The translations under genes were made by a program, and so were the position numbers. From assembly GCA_018242425.1 (NCBI GenBank), contig JAFEBX010000014.1:1-64000 (forward strand): a DNA stretch of 64,000 bases, read 5' to 3'. The notes under the pieces were generated by a model. It was not told where the DNA came from. It saw only the letters and a program-made list of their open reading frames with translations, and did not search any database. This DNA is from Pseudomonadota bacterium (GTDB lineage: Bacteria; Pseudomonadota; Gammaproteobacteria; Xanthomonadales; Xanthomonadaceae). This document shows positions 57,063-64,000 of the stretch, one piece after another; the stretch's first letter is position 1, and the number at the start of each line of letters is the position of its first letter.

Positions 57063-57497
57063 TCAACGACGGTCTTGCGGTCGCGGTGGCATCTTCGGGC
57101 CGCCGGGGCCGGGTCCCGAGCGTGGCGGTGGCATCTTCGGGCCATTGGCCTCGAGCCAGGCCTTGCGCTGCTCAGGCGACATCGCCTTCCACTGTTCGTG
57201 CATCGCCTTGCGCTGTTCCGGCGTCAGGTTTTCCCAGCGCTGCATGCCGCGATGCGCGGCCTCGCGTTGCTCAGGCGTCATCCGCTGCCAGCGCTGGGCA
57301 CGCTTGAGCATTTCCCCGCGCATGTCGGGATTGTCGTTCCAGCGCGCACGGATCGGATCGACCAGGGCCTGTCGCTGCTCTGGCGTCAACTTGTTCCATT
57401 CCGGATAGCTGGTGGCGGGCGCGGCTTGTTGCGCCATCGCGGGCGCAGCCAGCACCAGGCCCATCATCAATATCGCGGTGACACGCATCTTGCTCAC
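57063..57497 (-). CDS. secreted DUF3106-like protein with LTPEQR repeats
   Basis: 144 aa. Signal peptide (MRVTAILMMGLVLAAPAMAQ), then four similar helices, each opening LTPEQR, MTPEQR, LTPEQR or MSPEQR, and a Pro/Gly-rich basic tail. The repeated LTPEQ resembles periplasmic stress proteins of the Spy/CpxP/ZraP class, and the name DUF3106 is by resemblance. GTG 57497 overlaps the stop of the preceding gene by four bases; ATG 57488 is the alternative. Third gene of the sigma-factor operon. Confidence 0.8.
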   Translation of the reverse strand: MSKMRVTAILMMGLVLAAPAMAQQAAPATSYPEWNKLTPEQRQALVDPIRARWNDNPDMRGEMLKRAQRWQRMTPEQREAAHRGMQRWENLTPEQRKAMHEQWKAMSPEQRKAWLEANGPKMPPPRSGPGPGGPKMPPRPQDRR

Positions 57498-57895
57498 TCT
57501 CCCGGAACCGGCGGAGCATCGTTGCCCAGCCAGGCATAGAACTCCGGATCATTATCGTAGGCCGAGGTGGCGCTCACGGCGGTCTTTTTCGCGGAGGTTG
57601 TGGCGGTTGCCACGCTTGGCGCAAGGTTCGCCTGGACGGCGACCGGCGCAACGGCGGCGACTGGCGCGGTATTGGCAGCCGGCGTCATCGGGCGCTGCAG
57701 CCACAGGCCGCCGATCGCCAGGACCGCGACCGAAGCGAATGCGACCGCAGGCTGCCAAGCCTGGCGGCTGGGGCGCGGGGTGGCGAGGGCGGCACGCAAC
57801 CGCTGCTGGACCGCCTGTGGGGTCTCGCGCGAGGCATCCAGGTACAGCTGGCGCGCCTTGCGGTCGAAGTCGTCGTGATCGTCATTCATGGTCAT
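57494..57895 (-). CDS. small single-TM anti-sigma-like protein
   Basis: 133 aa. A cytoplasmic N-terminal part (about 50 residues, acidic then DRKARQLYLDASRETP), one TM (WQPAVAFASVAVLAIGGLWLQ) and an Ala/Thr/Val-rich periplasmic tail ending DPEFYAWLGNDAPP. Size, topology and position directly after the sigma gene (ATGA overlap) match anti-sigma factors, but no zinc HxxxCxxC motif is present. The role is therefore inferred. Confidence 0.75.
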   Translation of the reverse strand: MTMNDDHDDFDRKARQLYLDASRETPQAVQQRLRAALATPRPSRQAWQPAVAFASVAVLAIGGLWLQRPMTPAANTAPVAAVAPVAVQANLAPSVATATTSAKKTAVSATSAYDNDPEFYAWLGNDAPPVPGE

Positions 57896-58470
57896 GTCCA
57901 GTCCTGCAGGTGCGCGCGTAATGCCTCGCGTGCGCGGGAAAGATGCGTCTTCACCGAGCCCTCGCTGCATCCCATTACCGTCGCGGTGGTGGCGACGTCG
58001 AGATCCTCCAGCACGCGCAGGGTGAAGGCTTCGCGCTGGCGCGCCGGAAGCCTGCGAACCGCCTGCGCCATCAGAGCATAAGCCTCGCGGCCGTCGTTGT
58101 GGTCCGAGGGATCGCCGGCCGGATCGGTCCAGGCCACCGCGATGTCCTCGTCCTGGTCGCCGGTGCTGCGCAACCAGCTGAACCGGAAGGCGCGGCGGCG
58201 GCTGATGTCGATGATGCGGGTGCGCAGGATCTTCCAGAACAGTGCCTGCCACTCGGAGGAGGGTTTGTCGCCGTAGCGCAGCATCCGCATCATCGCGTCC
58301 TGCACGGCGTCCAAGGCGTCGTCGCGGTTGCGCAGTCCCAGTTCGGCGAAGCGGAAGGCGCGCGACTGGATGCTGGCGAGGAATTGCTCGATCGTCAGCA
58401 CGCGCGTGCCCGTGACCGGCGCGTTCAAGGGCAATCCCTTCGCGTTGGCTGCAATTGCATGTATCGACAT
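57892..58470 (-). CDS. ECF-type RNA polymerase sigma factor
   Basis: 192 aa sigma-70-family protein with region 2 (FRFAELGLRNRDDALDAVQD and WQALFWKILRTRIIDISRRR) and region 4 (LPARQREAFTLRVLEDLD and GCSEGSVKTHLSRAREALR). It would direct a stress regulon together with the anti-sigma-like protein downstream. ATG 58470 is used; TTG 58428 preceded by AAGGGA could give a 178-aa form. A possible ECF promoter is at 58514-58537. Confidence 0.9.
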   Translation of the reverse strand: MSIHAIAANAKGLPLNAPVTGTRVLTIEQFLASIQSRAFRFAELGLRNRDDALDAVQDAMMRMLRYGDKPSSEWQALFWKILRTRIIDISRRRAFRFSWLRSTGDQDEDIAVAWTDPAGDPSDHNDGREAYALMAQAVRRLPARQREAFTLRVLEDLDVATTATVMGCSEGSVKTHLSRAREALRAHLQDWT

Positions 58471-58513
58471 GGTGCCCTGTTCGCCGCCAGCCCGGAATGG
58501 GCGACATCCCGGA

Positions 58514-58537
58514 AACGCTTGTCCCGGGAGCAGGTTG
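58514..58537 (-). promoter_or_regulatory. Candidate ECF-type promoter of the sigma-factor operon
   Basis: Minus strand CAACC (58537-58533) and CGTT (58517-58514) are separated by 15 bases, similar to many ECF -35/-10 pairs, and lie about 45 bases before the sigma gene ATG. It would make the operon self-activated. Such short motifs arise easily by chance. Confidence 0.3.
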
Positions 58538-58555
58538 ACGGTGAAGCCGCGGCGT

Positions 58556-58966
58556 TCATCTTCCGTGGCCCCACCAGGCAGCCAGCTCCATCGCGACCAC
58601 GTAGACCAGCAGCTGCGGCAGCCCGTTGGCAAGGCGGATCAGTTCCCAGGCCAGGGACGGGCTGAGCCGGGACAGCGACTCCGTCAGCCCGAACCCTGCC
58701 GGGCCGCCGATGCTGATCGCCGCGATCGCCAGGCTGGACAGTGCCACCGCGATCGCCACGAAGACCGCCCCGGCGATGGCGCCACGGCCGCCGCGTGGCA
58801 GGCCCAGCACGCGCAATGCGACGACGGCATCGAGCGCGGCCAGCAGGGCCAGCCAAGGCAAGGTGCGATGGGTGAACGAGAACGCCACCGTCCATGCGGC
58901 CGCGAATGCGATGGCCATGACCCCGAAAAGGAACCAGCGGATGATGGAAACCTGCGATGCGGGCAT
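58556..58966 (-). CDS. small four-TM membrane protein, unknown function
   Basis: 136 aa with four hydrophobic segments (IIRWFLFGVMAIAFAAAWTVAFSF; PWLALLAALDAVVALRVLG; IAGAVFVAIAVALSSLAIAAI; PQLLVYVVAMELAAWW). No recognised domain. It is 85 bp upstream of the sigma gene on the same strand, and divergent from the transhydrogenase operon. A role as part of the sigma system is possible but unsupported. Confidence 0.7.
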   Translation of the reverse strand: MPASQVSIIRWFLFGVMAIAFAAAWTVAFSFTHRTLPWLALLAALDAVVALRVLGLPRGGRGAIAGAVFVAIAVALSSLAIAAISIGGPAGFGLTESLSRLSPSLAWELIRLANGLPQLLVYVVAMELAAWWGHGR

Positions 58967-59086
58967 GGCGGGGGACGTGGAAACGAACTGCAGATGGTAG
59001 CCGGTACGCGCCCCGTCGCCGGAAACGGGTGCGGGCGCATGCGATCGCTTAGGATTCAGGGAACGACGAGATCGGGGATGCGCGTA

Positions 59087-60190
59087 ATGGCGGTGCGGAT
59101 CGGAGTGGGGCGTGAAGCGGCGTCGGGCGAGCGCCGGGTGGCGATGACGCCCGAGGCCTGCGGCAAGCTGGTGAAGGCGGGCGCGCAGATCATGGTGGGG
59201 CCGGGTGCGGGAGCTGCGGCGGGATTCACCGACCAGATGTATGTCGATGCCGGTGCGACCCTGGCCGATGCGCCGTTCGCCGATGCCGACGTGGTTGTTT
59301 GCGTGCAATCGCCACCGCCCGCAGCCATCGCCGCCATGAAGCACGGCGCGGTGCTGGTCGGTTCCCTGCAGCCCGAAGCTGATCCCGCGCGCGAAAGCGC
59401 ATTGCGCGATCGCGGCATCGTCGCCTTCCCGCTGGAGCGGCTGCCGCGCACCACCCGTGCGCAGGCGATGGACATCCTCAGCTCGCAGGCATCGATGGCC
59501 GGCTACAAGGCGGTGCTGATCGCCGCCGAACTGGCGCCGCGCTTCTTCCCGATGCTGACCACCGCCGCCGGCACCATCCGCCCGTCGAAGGTCCTGATCA
59601 TCGGCGCCGGCGTTGCCGGCCTGCAGGCGATCGCCACCGCGAAACGGCTCGGCGCGCAGGTCGAAGGGTTCGACGTGCGCCCGGAAACACGCGAACAGAT
59701 CGAATCGCTGGGCGGCCGCTTCCTCGATCTCGGGGTCAGTGCCGCGGGCGAGGGCGGTTATGCACGCCAGCTCACCGACGAGGAGCGCGCGGAACAACAG
59801 CGTCGCCTCGCCGATCACCTGCGCGGCGTCGACGTGATCGTCTGCACTGCGGCGGTACCGGGGCGTCCGGCGCCGAAGATCGTCAGCGCGGCGATGGTCG
59901 AAGGGATGAAGCCCGGCAGCACGATCGTCGATCTCGCCGCGGAAACCGGTGGCAACTGTGAACTGACGCAGCCGGGGCGCGTCATCGAACACGTGGGCGT
60001 CACCATCGCCGGGCCGCTCGACCTCGCATCGATGGGCGCGACCCACGCCAGCGAGATGTTCGCGCGCAACGTCTTCAACTTCGTCAGCCTGATGCTGAAG
60101 GACGGCGCGCTCGCCTTCGACTGGAACGACGAACTGCTCGCCAAGACCGTCTGGCCGCCGCGGCCTGCCACCACCGGAGACACGCCATGA
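59087..60190 (+). CDS. pntAA: NAD(P) transhydrogenase subunit alpha part 1 (PntAA)
   Basis: 367 aa NAD(H)-binding domain I of the proton-translocating transhydrogenase, here a separate peptide. Alanine-dehydrogenase-like N-terminus IGVGREAASGERRVAMTP, nucleotide-binding IIGAGVAGLQAIATAKRLGA and the mobile-loop region are present. ATG 59087 has GGGG nine bases before it; ATG 59078 adds three residues. It overlaps the next subunit by four bases. With the two genes after it, it uses the proton gradient to make NADPH. Confidence 0.93.
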   Translation: MAVRIGVGREAASGERRVAMTPEACGKLVKAGAQIMVGPGAGAAAGFTDQMYVDAGATLADAPFADADVVVCVQSPPPAAIAAMKHGAVLVGSLQPEADPARESALRDRGIVAFPLERLPRTTRAQAMDILSSQASMAGYKAVLIAAELAPRFFPMLTTAAGTIRPSKVLIIGAGVAGLQAIATAKRLGAQVEGFDVRPETREQIESLGGRFLDLGVSAAGEGGYARQLTDEERAEQQRRLADHLRGVDVIVCTAAVPGRPAPKIVSAAMVEGMKPGSTIVDLAAETGGNCELTQPGRVIEHVGVTIAGPLDLASMGATHASEMFARNVFNFVSLMLKDGALAFDWNDELLAKTVWPPRPATTGDTP

Positions 60191-60486
60191 GCGACGGCTT
60201 CACTGCGCTGTACATCTTCATGCTGGCGGCGATCGCCGGCCACGTCATCATCTCGCGCGTCCCTGTGATCCTGCATACGCCGCTGATGTCGGGTTCCAAC
60301 TTCATCCACGGCATCGTGTTGATCGGCGCGATGGTGGTGCTGGGCATGGCGGAAACACCGACCGAGAAGGTACTGGGCTTCATCGCCGTGGTGCTGGGCG
60401 CGGGCAATGCCGCTGGTGGTTACGTGGTGACCGAACGGATGCTCGAAATGTTCAAGAGTTCGAAGAAGCCCGGGGGCGGCGCATGA
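60187..60486 (+). CDS. pntAB: NAD(P) transhydrogenase subunit alpha part 2 (PntAB)
   Basis: 99 aa membrane piece of the alpha subunit with about three TMs (ALYIFMLAAIAGHVIISRVP; FIHGIVLIGAMVVLG; VLGFIAVVLGAGNAAGGYVV). Typical MSGSNFIHGIVLIGA motif. Its ATG and TGA overlap the neighbouring subunit genes by four bases each (ATGA). Confidence 0.94.
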   Translation: MSDGFTALYIFMLAAIAGHVIISRVPVILHTPLMSGSNFIHGIVLIGAMVVLGMAETPTEKVLGFIAVVLGAGNAAGGYVVTERMLEMFKSSKKPGGGA

Positions 60487-61883
60487 CCGGCTTCAGCATG
60501 CAGACGCTGGTCGCGCTGAGTTATTTCATCGCAGCGACGCTGTTCCTGCTCGGCCTGCAGCGCATGGCAAGCCCCAAGACCGCGCGCAGCGGCATCCAGT
60601 GGGCGGGCATCGGCATGGTGCTGGCGACCATCGCGACCTTCGCGTTGCCGAACCTGCACAACATCGGCCTGATCCTCGTCGCCGTCCTCGTTGGCGTGGT
60701 GCCGACGTGGCTGTGGGGCAAGAAGGTGGCGATCACCGACATGCCGCAAATGGTGGCGCTGTTCAACGGCATGGGTGGCGGTTCCGCCGCGGCGATCGGT
60801 GCGGTGGAGTTGTGGAAGGCATCGTCGGGTGGCGAACATCCTTCCGAATTCGCATTGGCACTGGCCGGCGTCGGTTCGCTGATCGGCGCGGTGTCGCTGA
60901 CCGGTTCGATCATCGCCTGGGCCAAGCTCGATGGTCGCATGGACAAGCGCTACACCTTCCCGGGACAGCAATGGTTCAACGCGGCGATCGCGGTCGCCGC
61001 GATCATCTGCGGGGCGATGGCGGTGCACACGCTGGCACTGCCGTGGATCATCGCCTTCTTCCTGCTCGCGCTCGGCCTCGGCAAGTTGATGACGCTGCCG
61101 ATCGGTGGCGCCGACATGCCGGTGGTGATCTCGCTCTACAACGCGTTTACCGGCCTCGCGGTGGCGTTCGAAGGCTACGTGCTCGGCAATCCGGCGCTGA
61201 TCATCGCCGGCACCATGGTCGGCGCGGCCGGCATGCTGCTGACGCGGCTGATGGCCAAGGCGATGAACCGCAGCATCAAGAACGTGCTGTTCTCCAACTT
61301 CGGTGGTGGCGGCGCCAGCGCGCAGGAAATCAGCGGATCGCAGAAACCGATCGAGGCCGCCGATGTCGCCGCGCTGATGGCCTATGCCGAACGCGTGGTG
61401 ATCGTGCCGGGTTACGGCATGGCGGTGGCGCAGGCCCAGCACAAGATCTGGGAATTGACGCAACGCCTGATCGCGCGCGGGGTGAAGGTGAAGTTCGCCA
61501 TCCATCCGGTCGCCGGGCGCATGCCGGGGCACATGAACGTGCTGCTGGCGGAAGCGGGCGTGCCCTACGACCTGATCGCCGACATGGACGACATCAATCC
61601 GGAATTCCCCAACACCGATGTCGCGTTGGTGATCGGCGCCAACGACGTGGTGAATCCGGTGGCGAAAACCGATCCGGCGTCGCCGATCTACGGCATGCCG
61701 ATCCTCGACGTGGTGAACGCCAGGAACGTTGTTGTCATCAAGCGCGGCAAGGGCACCGGGTTTGCCGGCATCGAGAACGCGCTGTTCTACGCCGACAACG
61801 CGCGGATGCTCTACGGCGACGGCGCGGAGATGGCGAACCAGCTGGTGAGCGAACTCAAGGCACTGGACGGCGGCGGGCATTGA
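60483..61883 (+). CDS. pntB: NAD(P) transhydrogenase subunit beta (PntB)
   Basis: 466 aa. About eight TMs carry the proton channel; the cytoplasmic C-terminal domain III binds NADP(H). Motifs include PQMVALFNGMGGGSAAAIGA, VPGYGMAVAQAQHKIWEL, HPVAGRMPGHMNVLLAEAG and VALVIGANDVVNPVAKTDP. The stop is followed by a 526-bp stretch rich in palindromes. Confidence 0.96.
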   Translation: MTGFSMQTLVALSYFIAATLFLLGLQRMASPKTARSGIQWAGIGMVLATIATFALPNLHNIGLILVAVLVGVVPTWLWGKKVAITDMPQMVALFNGMGGGSAAAIGAVELWKASSGGEHPSEFALALAGVGSLIGAVSLTGSIIAWAKLDGRMDKRYTFPGQQWFNAAIAVAAIICGAMAVHTLALPWIIAFFLLALGLGKLMTLPIGGADMPVVISLYNAFTGLAVAFEGYVLGNPALIIAGTMVGAAGMLLTRLMAKAMNRSIKNVLFSNFGGGGASAQEISGSQKPIEAADVAALMAYAERVVIVPGYGMAVAQAQHKIWELTQRLIARGVKVKFAIHPVAGRMPGHMNVLLAEAGVPYDLIADMDDINPEFPNTDVALVIGANDVVNPVAKTDPASPIYGMPILDVVNARNVVVIKRGKGTGFAGIENALFYADNARMLYGDGAEMANQLVSELKALDGGGH

Positions 61884-61938
61884 GCGAGAGCGTTCACGGC
61901 ACGCGCTGGTGGCGTGGGTCACCACTCCGCTGCGCGGG

Positions 61939-61966
61939 ACGCCGTGAATACGTCCATGTAGGCTCG
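61939..61966 (+). repeat. 28-bp repeat motif, copy 1
   Basis: The block starts ACGCCGTGAATACGTCCATG and ends TAGGCTCG. The reverse complement of 62202-62229 matches it at 23 of 28 positions. Sequences of this CCGTGAA...TCCATG...GGCTCG type recall dispersed intergenic repeats of xanthomonads, by memory only. Confidence 0.7.
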
Positions 61967-62024
61967 TGCGCCGCCCGCTGCGCGGGTCCGGCCAATCGCT
62001 TGCGCTCGTGGCGTTCGGAATCGC

Positions 62025-62040
62025 CACGCGGCATGCCGCG
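62025..62040. repeat. 16-bp perfect palindrome
   Basis: ACGCGGCATGCCGCGT reads the same on both strands. Its left end is shared with the CGTGGCG/CGCCACG hairpin (62006-62012 with 62021-62027), so two alternative RNA folds are possible. Confidence 0.6.
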
Positions 62041-62156
62041 TAAGCGGCGCTTCCTCACCCATGCGGCGCAACGCCCGCGCATCGGAGCAGCGACCCACTT
62101 CCGCGCGCGTGCTGTGGCTTCACGGAGAGCGAAAAGCCGACCACCGGCGGCGCCGT

Positions 62157-62251
62157 GCGGTTATCCGCTGTGGCCGACCATACGAGGCATGGATGCCGAG
62201 TCGAGCCCCCATGGATGGGTTCACGGCGTGTCGGCCGTAGCGGATAACCGC
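62157..62251. repeat. 95-bp element bounded by 13-bp inverted repeats, containing 28-bp motif copy 2
   Basis: GCGGTTATCCGCT (62157-62169) is matched in inverted orientation by AGCGGATAACCGC (62239-62251). After a two-base mismatch the stem continues as GGCCGAC (62172-62178) with GTCGGCC (62230-62236). The loop holds the inverted copy of the 28-bp motif (62202-62229) and the near-palindrome GGCATGGATGCC. It resembles a REP/MITE-like unit. Confidence 0.75.
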
Positions 62252-62303
62252 TAAAGGCGCAGAGCCGGGCGATGCTGTTCGCGGGAAACGGAGGCGCACC
62301 GGT

Positions 62304-62335
62304 GCGGATGGCGCAAGCCTGAACTGGCCATCCGC
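62304..62335. repeat. Hairpin with 9-bp stem upstream of sufT
   Basis: GCGGATGGC (62304-62312) and GCCATCCGC (62327-62335) form a perfect 9-bp stem with a 14-base loop, extendable with one bulge through GGT/ACC. It could stop read-through from the repeat region toward sufT. Confidence 0.5.
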
Positions 62336-62366
62336 CACCAGCGCGTGCCGATGCGCCACGCAAAAT

Positions 62367-62383
62367 GGACTAAAATGGTACGG
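62367..62383 (+). promoter_or_regulatory. Possible sufT promoter/operator (IscR/Rrf2-like motif)
   Basis: GGACTAAAATGGTACGG includes a TAAAAT that can serve as a -10 and partly resembles the GACT-AT-rich-AGTC core of type-1 IscR operators. The match is imperfect on the right arm. A role in Fe-S control of sufT is only a suggestion. Confidence 0.3.
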
Positions 62384-62409
62384 ATTCAAGATTCCGTGCC
62401 CCAGCCGTG

Positions 62410-62967
62410 ATGTATTCCCGCAACAGCGAACCCGTGCGCTTCGAGCGCGACTGCCCGGTGGTGATGGTGCCCTCGGGCGAGGCCGTGAGCCTGCCCGCCG
62501 GCAGCATCGGCTACATCACCCAGTCGCTGGGTGGCAGCTGGACCGTGTTCGTGGAAGGCAACCTGTTCCGCGTCGCCGGCAAGGATGGCGATGCCATCGG
62601 CAAGGAACCGCCTGCGCCGATCGAGCTTCCGGAAGGCGCTGGCGACGACGATGTCGAGAAACTGGTGTGGCAACAGTTGCGCACCTGCTTCGATCCCGAG
62701 ATCCCGATCAACATCGTTGAGCTGGGCCTGGTGTATTCGGCGGATGTGAAAGCCGATCCCGAACATCCGGGCCAGCGTCGCGTCGATGTCGAGCTGACGC
62801 TGACCGCGCCGGGCTGCGGCATGGGCGAGATCCTGGTCGATGACGTGCGCAGCAAGCTCGAGATGATCCCCACGGTTGCCGAAGCCGATGTCGAGCTGGT
62901 GTTCGATCCGCCGTGGAACCGCAACATGATGAGCGACGCGGCCCGCCTCGAAACGGGGATGTTCTAA
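62410..62967 (+). CDS. sufT: SufT-like Fe-S cluster assembly protein (DUF59/MIP18 family)
   Basis: 185 aa. An N-terminal small domain (residues 1-70) is followed by a DUF59 domain (about 80-175) with the conserved DPEIPINIVELGLVY and ELTLTAPGCGMGEIL (reactive Cys). SufT helps maturation of Fe-S proteins when demand is high. ATG 62410 is used; the GTG just before adds one residue. The stop overlaps that of the convergent DUF488 gene. No suf operon is in the window. Confidence 0.88.
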   Translation: MYSRNSEPVRFERDCPVVMVPSGEAVSLPAGSIGYITQSLGGSWTVFVEGNLFRVAGKDGDAIGKEPPAPIELPEGAGDDDVEKLVWQQLRTCFDPEIPINIVELGLVYSADVKADPEHPGQRRVDVELTLTAPGCGMGEILVDDVRSKLEMIPTVAEADVELVFDPPWNRNMMSDAARLETGMF

Positions 62968-63308
62968 CCCTCCAGCACTTCCGCGAGCACGACCGCGTTG
63001 TTGTGCGCTTCGTCGCGCGAGGCGTACAGCAGCGTCGTGCGCTCCTTGCGAACCAGTGCCTGCAATTCCGCCAGCACCGGATTGCCTTTCAGTTCGGTCT
63101 TGTACGCCGAAACGAATTCTTCCCAGCGATCCGGATGCCCGTGGAATTCATGGCGCAGGGCATCGCTGGGCGCGATGCTTTTCGCCCACAGGTCGATGGC
63201 TGCCTTCTCCTTTGTCAGCCCGCGCGGCCACAGCCGGTCGACCAGGATGCGCTTGCCGTCTTCGCCAGCCGGCGCGTCGTACACCCGCTTGAGTCGCGGG
63301 GCGGGCAT
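62964..63308 (-). CDS. DUF488-family protein
   Basis: 114 aa, single small domain. Typical sequence: KRVYDAP, RILVDRLWPRGLTKEKA, DLWAKSIAPSDALRHEFHG and a C-terminal TTLLYASRDEAHNNAVVLAEVL. The biochemical role is not established. It is three bases downstream of the asparaginase-like gene, which is itself one base from a partial gene at the edge, so at least three genes form one message. Confidence 0.88.
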   Translation of the reverse strand: MPAPRLKRVYDAPAGEDGKRILVDRLWPRGLTKEKAAIDLWAKSIAPSDALRHEFHGHPDRWEEFVSAYKTELKGNPVLAELQALVRKERTTLLYASRDEAHNNAVVLAEVLEG

Positions 63309-63311
63309 GGC

Positions 63312-63800
63312 TCAGCCTGCGGCCTCGAAGCGGTTGGCTTCGACGTTCTTGCGCACTTTCGCCGGGTCCCAGATGCGGCCGTTCATGGCGATGTAGACGC
63401 CGGGCGGCAGCGATTGCACCGCACCCACCGCGCAGCCGATGTTGAACTCGGCGTCCGAGCCCTCGAAGCGCGCCGGATTCAATGCGCCGGTCAGGACGAT
63501 GGTCTTGTCGGCGATCGTGCGCAACACCTTGGCGGTCTCGACCATGCTGTCGGTGCCATGGGTGACGAGGACGCAACGCTCGGTCTGGGCGGCGATGGTG
63601 GCGCGCATCAGTTCACGATCGCTGTTGTCGACGAACAGCGAATCCTTGCGCAGCAGCGGGATCACGTGGAAGCGGAACGCCACCCCGAGTGCGCTGAGGA
63701 TGCGGCCGATCTGCGGATCGCCGACCTGATAGTCCGACTTGGCATCGAAATAGATCTTGTCGATGGTGCCGCCGGTGGTGACGATCAGCAGGTCGTCCAT
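63312..63800 (-). CDS. one-domain asparaginase-like protein
   Basis: 162 aa, corresponding only to the N-terminal (active-site) domain of type-I/II L-asparaginases. Both Thr nucleophile loops are visible: TTGGTIDKIYFD and VTHGTDSMVETA, with further LTGALNPARFEGSD. A C-terminal domain that completes the dimer interface in the classical enzymes is absent, and a complete stop follows an ordinary-looking C-terminus, so this is a short family rather than an obvious truncation. Activity on asparagine is uncertain. Confidence 0.85.
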   Translation of the reverse strand: MDDLLIVTTGGTIDKIYFDAKSDYQVGDPQIGRILSALGVAFRFHVIPLLRKDSLFVDNSDRELMRATIAAQTERCVLVTHGTDSMVETAKVLRTIADKTIVLTGALNPARFEGSDAEFNIGCAVGAVQSLPPGVYIAMNGRIWDPAKVRKNVEANRFEAAG

Positions 63801-63801
63801 T

Positions 63802-64000
63802 TCATTTGCCCTGGATTTCGCTGGCGCACATCATCACGGCCGGTCCTGCGAGCTTCGCCATTTCTTCCTGCGAACCCGGCTCCTTGCGCATCATCTTCAG
63901 GCCGACTTCGCTCACGCGGATCAGGCTGGCCTGGTCGGTGACCATCCGGCTCGAAATGCAGCTGCAATATGCCTGGACCTTGGCGACCGGAAGTTGAGGA
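63802..64000 (-). CDS. C-terminal 65 residues of a small protein of unknown function (5' end outside window)
   Basis: The minus-strand frame is open to the right edge and ends with TGA at 63804-63802, one base before the asparaginase-like ATG. The visible part reads PVAKVQAYCSCISSRMVTD near the edge and ends MMCASEIQGK, with a Cys-x-Cys pair and a further Cys near the C-terminus. GC-ending codons and tight coupling to the next gene support coding. I do not recognise the family. Confidence 0.65.
   Translation of the reverse strand, partial: PQLPVAKVQAYCSCISSRMVTDQASLIRVSEVGLKMMRKEPGSQEEMAKLAGPAVMMCASEIQGK

Larger units (their letters stand above)
61884..62409. other. 526-bp gene-free stretch with several palindromic repeats
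   Basis: No open frame here looks coding. The stretch holds two inverted copies of a 28-bp motif (61939-61966; 62202-62229), a hairpin CGTGGCG/CGCCACG (62006-62027), a 16-bp perfect palindrome (62025-62040), a 95-bp inverted-repeat-bounded block (62157-62251) and a 9-bp-stem hairpin (62304-62335). The last 60 bases are AT-richer and probably carry the sufT promoter. Confidence 0.8.

Noticed and set aside
60420..62254. Long frames on both strands over pntB and the following gap
   Set aside because: Out-of-frame mirrors of pntB; they only extend into the repeat region because it lacks stops in that frame.

Overview
This window is ordinary chromosome from a GC-rich gammaproteobacterium, most likely a member of the Xanthomonadaceae/Lysobacteraceae (Lysobacter- or Luteimonas-like). 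The inference rests on gene content and order: a Chp (twitching-type) chemosensory cluster, the lptD-surA-pdxA-rsmA-apaG-apaH block, a split pntAA-pntAB-pntB operon, an oxyR/ahpCF cluster, and codons that mostly end in G or C. I see no rRNA or tRNA gene, prophage, insertion sequence, CRISPR array or plasmid function. About 62 protein genes cover nearly all of the DNA, many joined by 1-10 bp overlaps of start and stop codons.

Layout. 1-5109: the 3' part of a very large ChpA-type kinase with an in-frame 15-bp minisatellite, then a CheB-like and a CheW-like protein. 5106-7228 (minus): rsmE and bioA. 7267-9430: nudE-cysQ-mazG. 9510-15078: a two-component system followed by a MacAB-type exporter. 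15124-20645: dgkA, a TerC protein, LemA and two TPM-domain proteins, lgt, thyA, folA. 20652-28662 (minus): the lptD-to-apaH block, ending with a DyP peroxidase. 28760-33718: msrB, a histone-deacetylase-like hydrolase, cobalamin adenosyltransferase, a small membrane protein, and two ubiquinone-type hydroxylases. 33767-37803 (minus): a secreted low-complexity protein, rlmM, a deaminase and glnS. 37923-41823: a membrane diguanylate cyclase, msrA and an EamA transporter. 41831-50691 (minus): lhr, ahpC, ahpF, a VOC protein, oxyR and an anchored unknown. 50821-54683: prmC and pip facing a NUDIX-exonuclease-nitroreductase operon. 54774-58966: a DUF1631 protein, then a sigma/anti-sigma/DUF3106 operon and a small membrane protein. 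59087-61883: transhydrogenase. 62410-64000: sufT, DUF488, a one-domain asparaginase-like protein and a partial unknown.

How they work together. Envelope maturation (LptD, SurA, Lgt, MacAB, DgkA) and oxidative-stress defence (OxyR, AhpCF, MsrA, MsrB, DyP, transhydrogenase NADPH supply) dominate. The best regulatory call is an OxyR-type tetrameric site abutting a TTGATT-N17-TATCTT promoter for ahpC, placed across the 3' end of lhr.

No clearly new multi-gene system stands out. The most unusual items are the ChpA minisatellite, a CheB-like protein without the catalytic serine, an exporter adaptor with an inserted LxPEQ-type helical segment, two palindromic repeat regions (35920-36061 and 61884-62409), and a TTG start overlapped by a two-codon minigene. 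All names come from reading the translated sequence; no database search was run.
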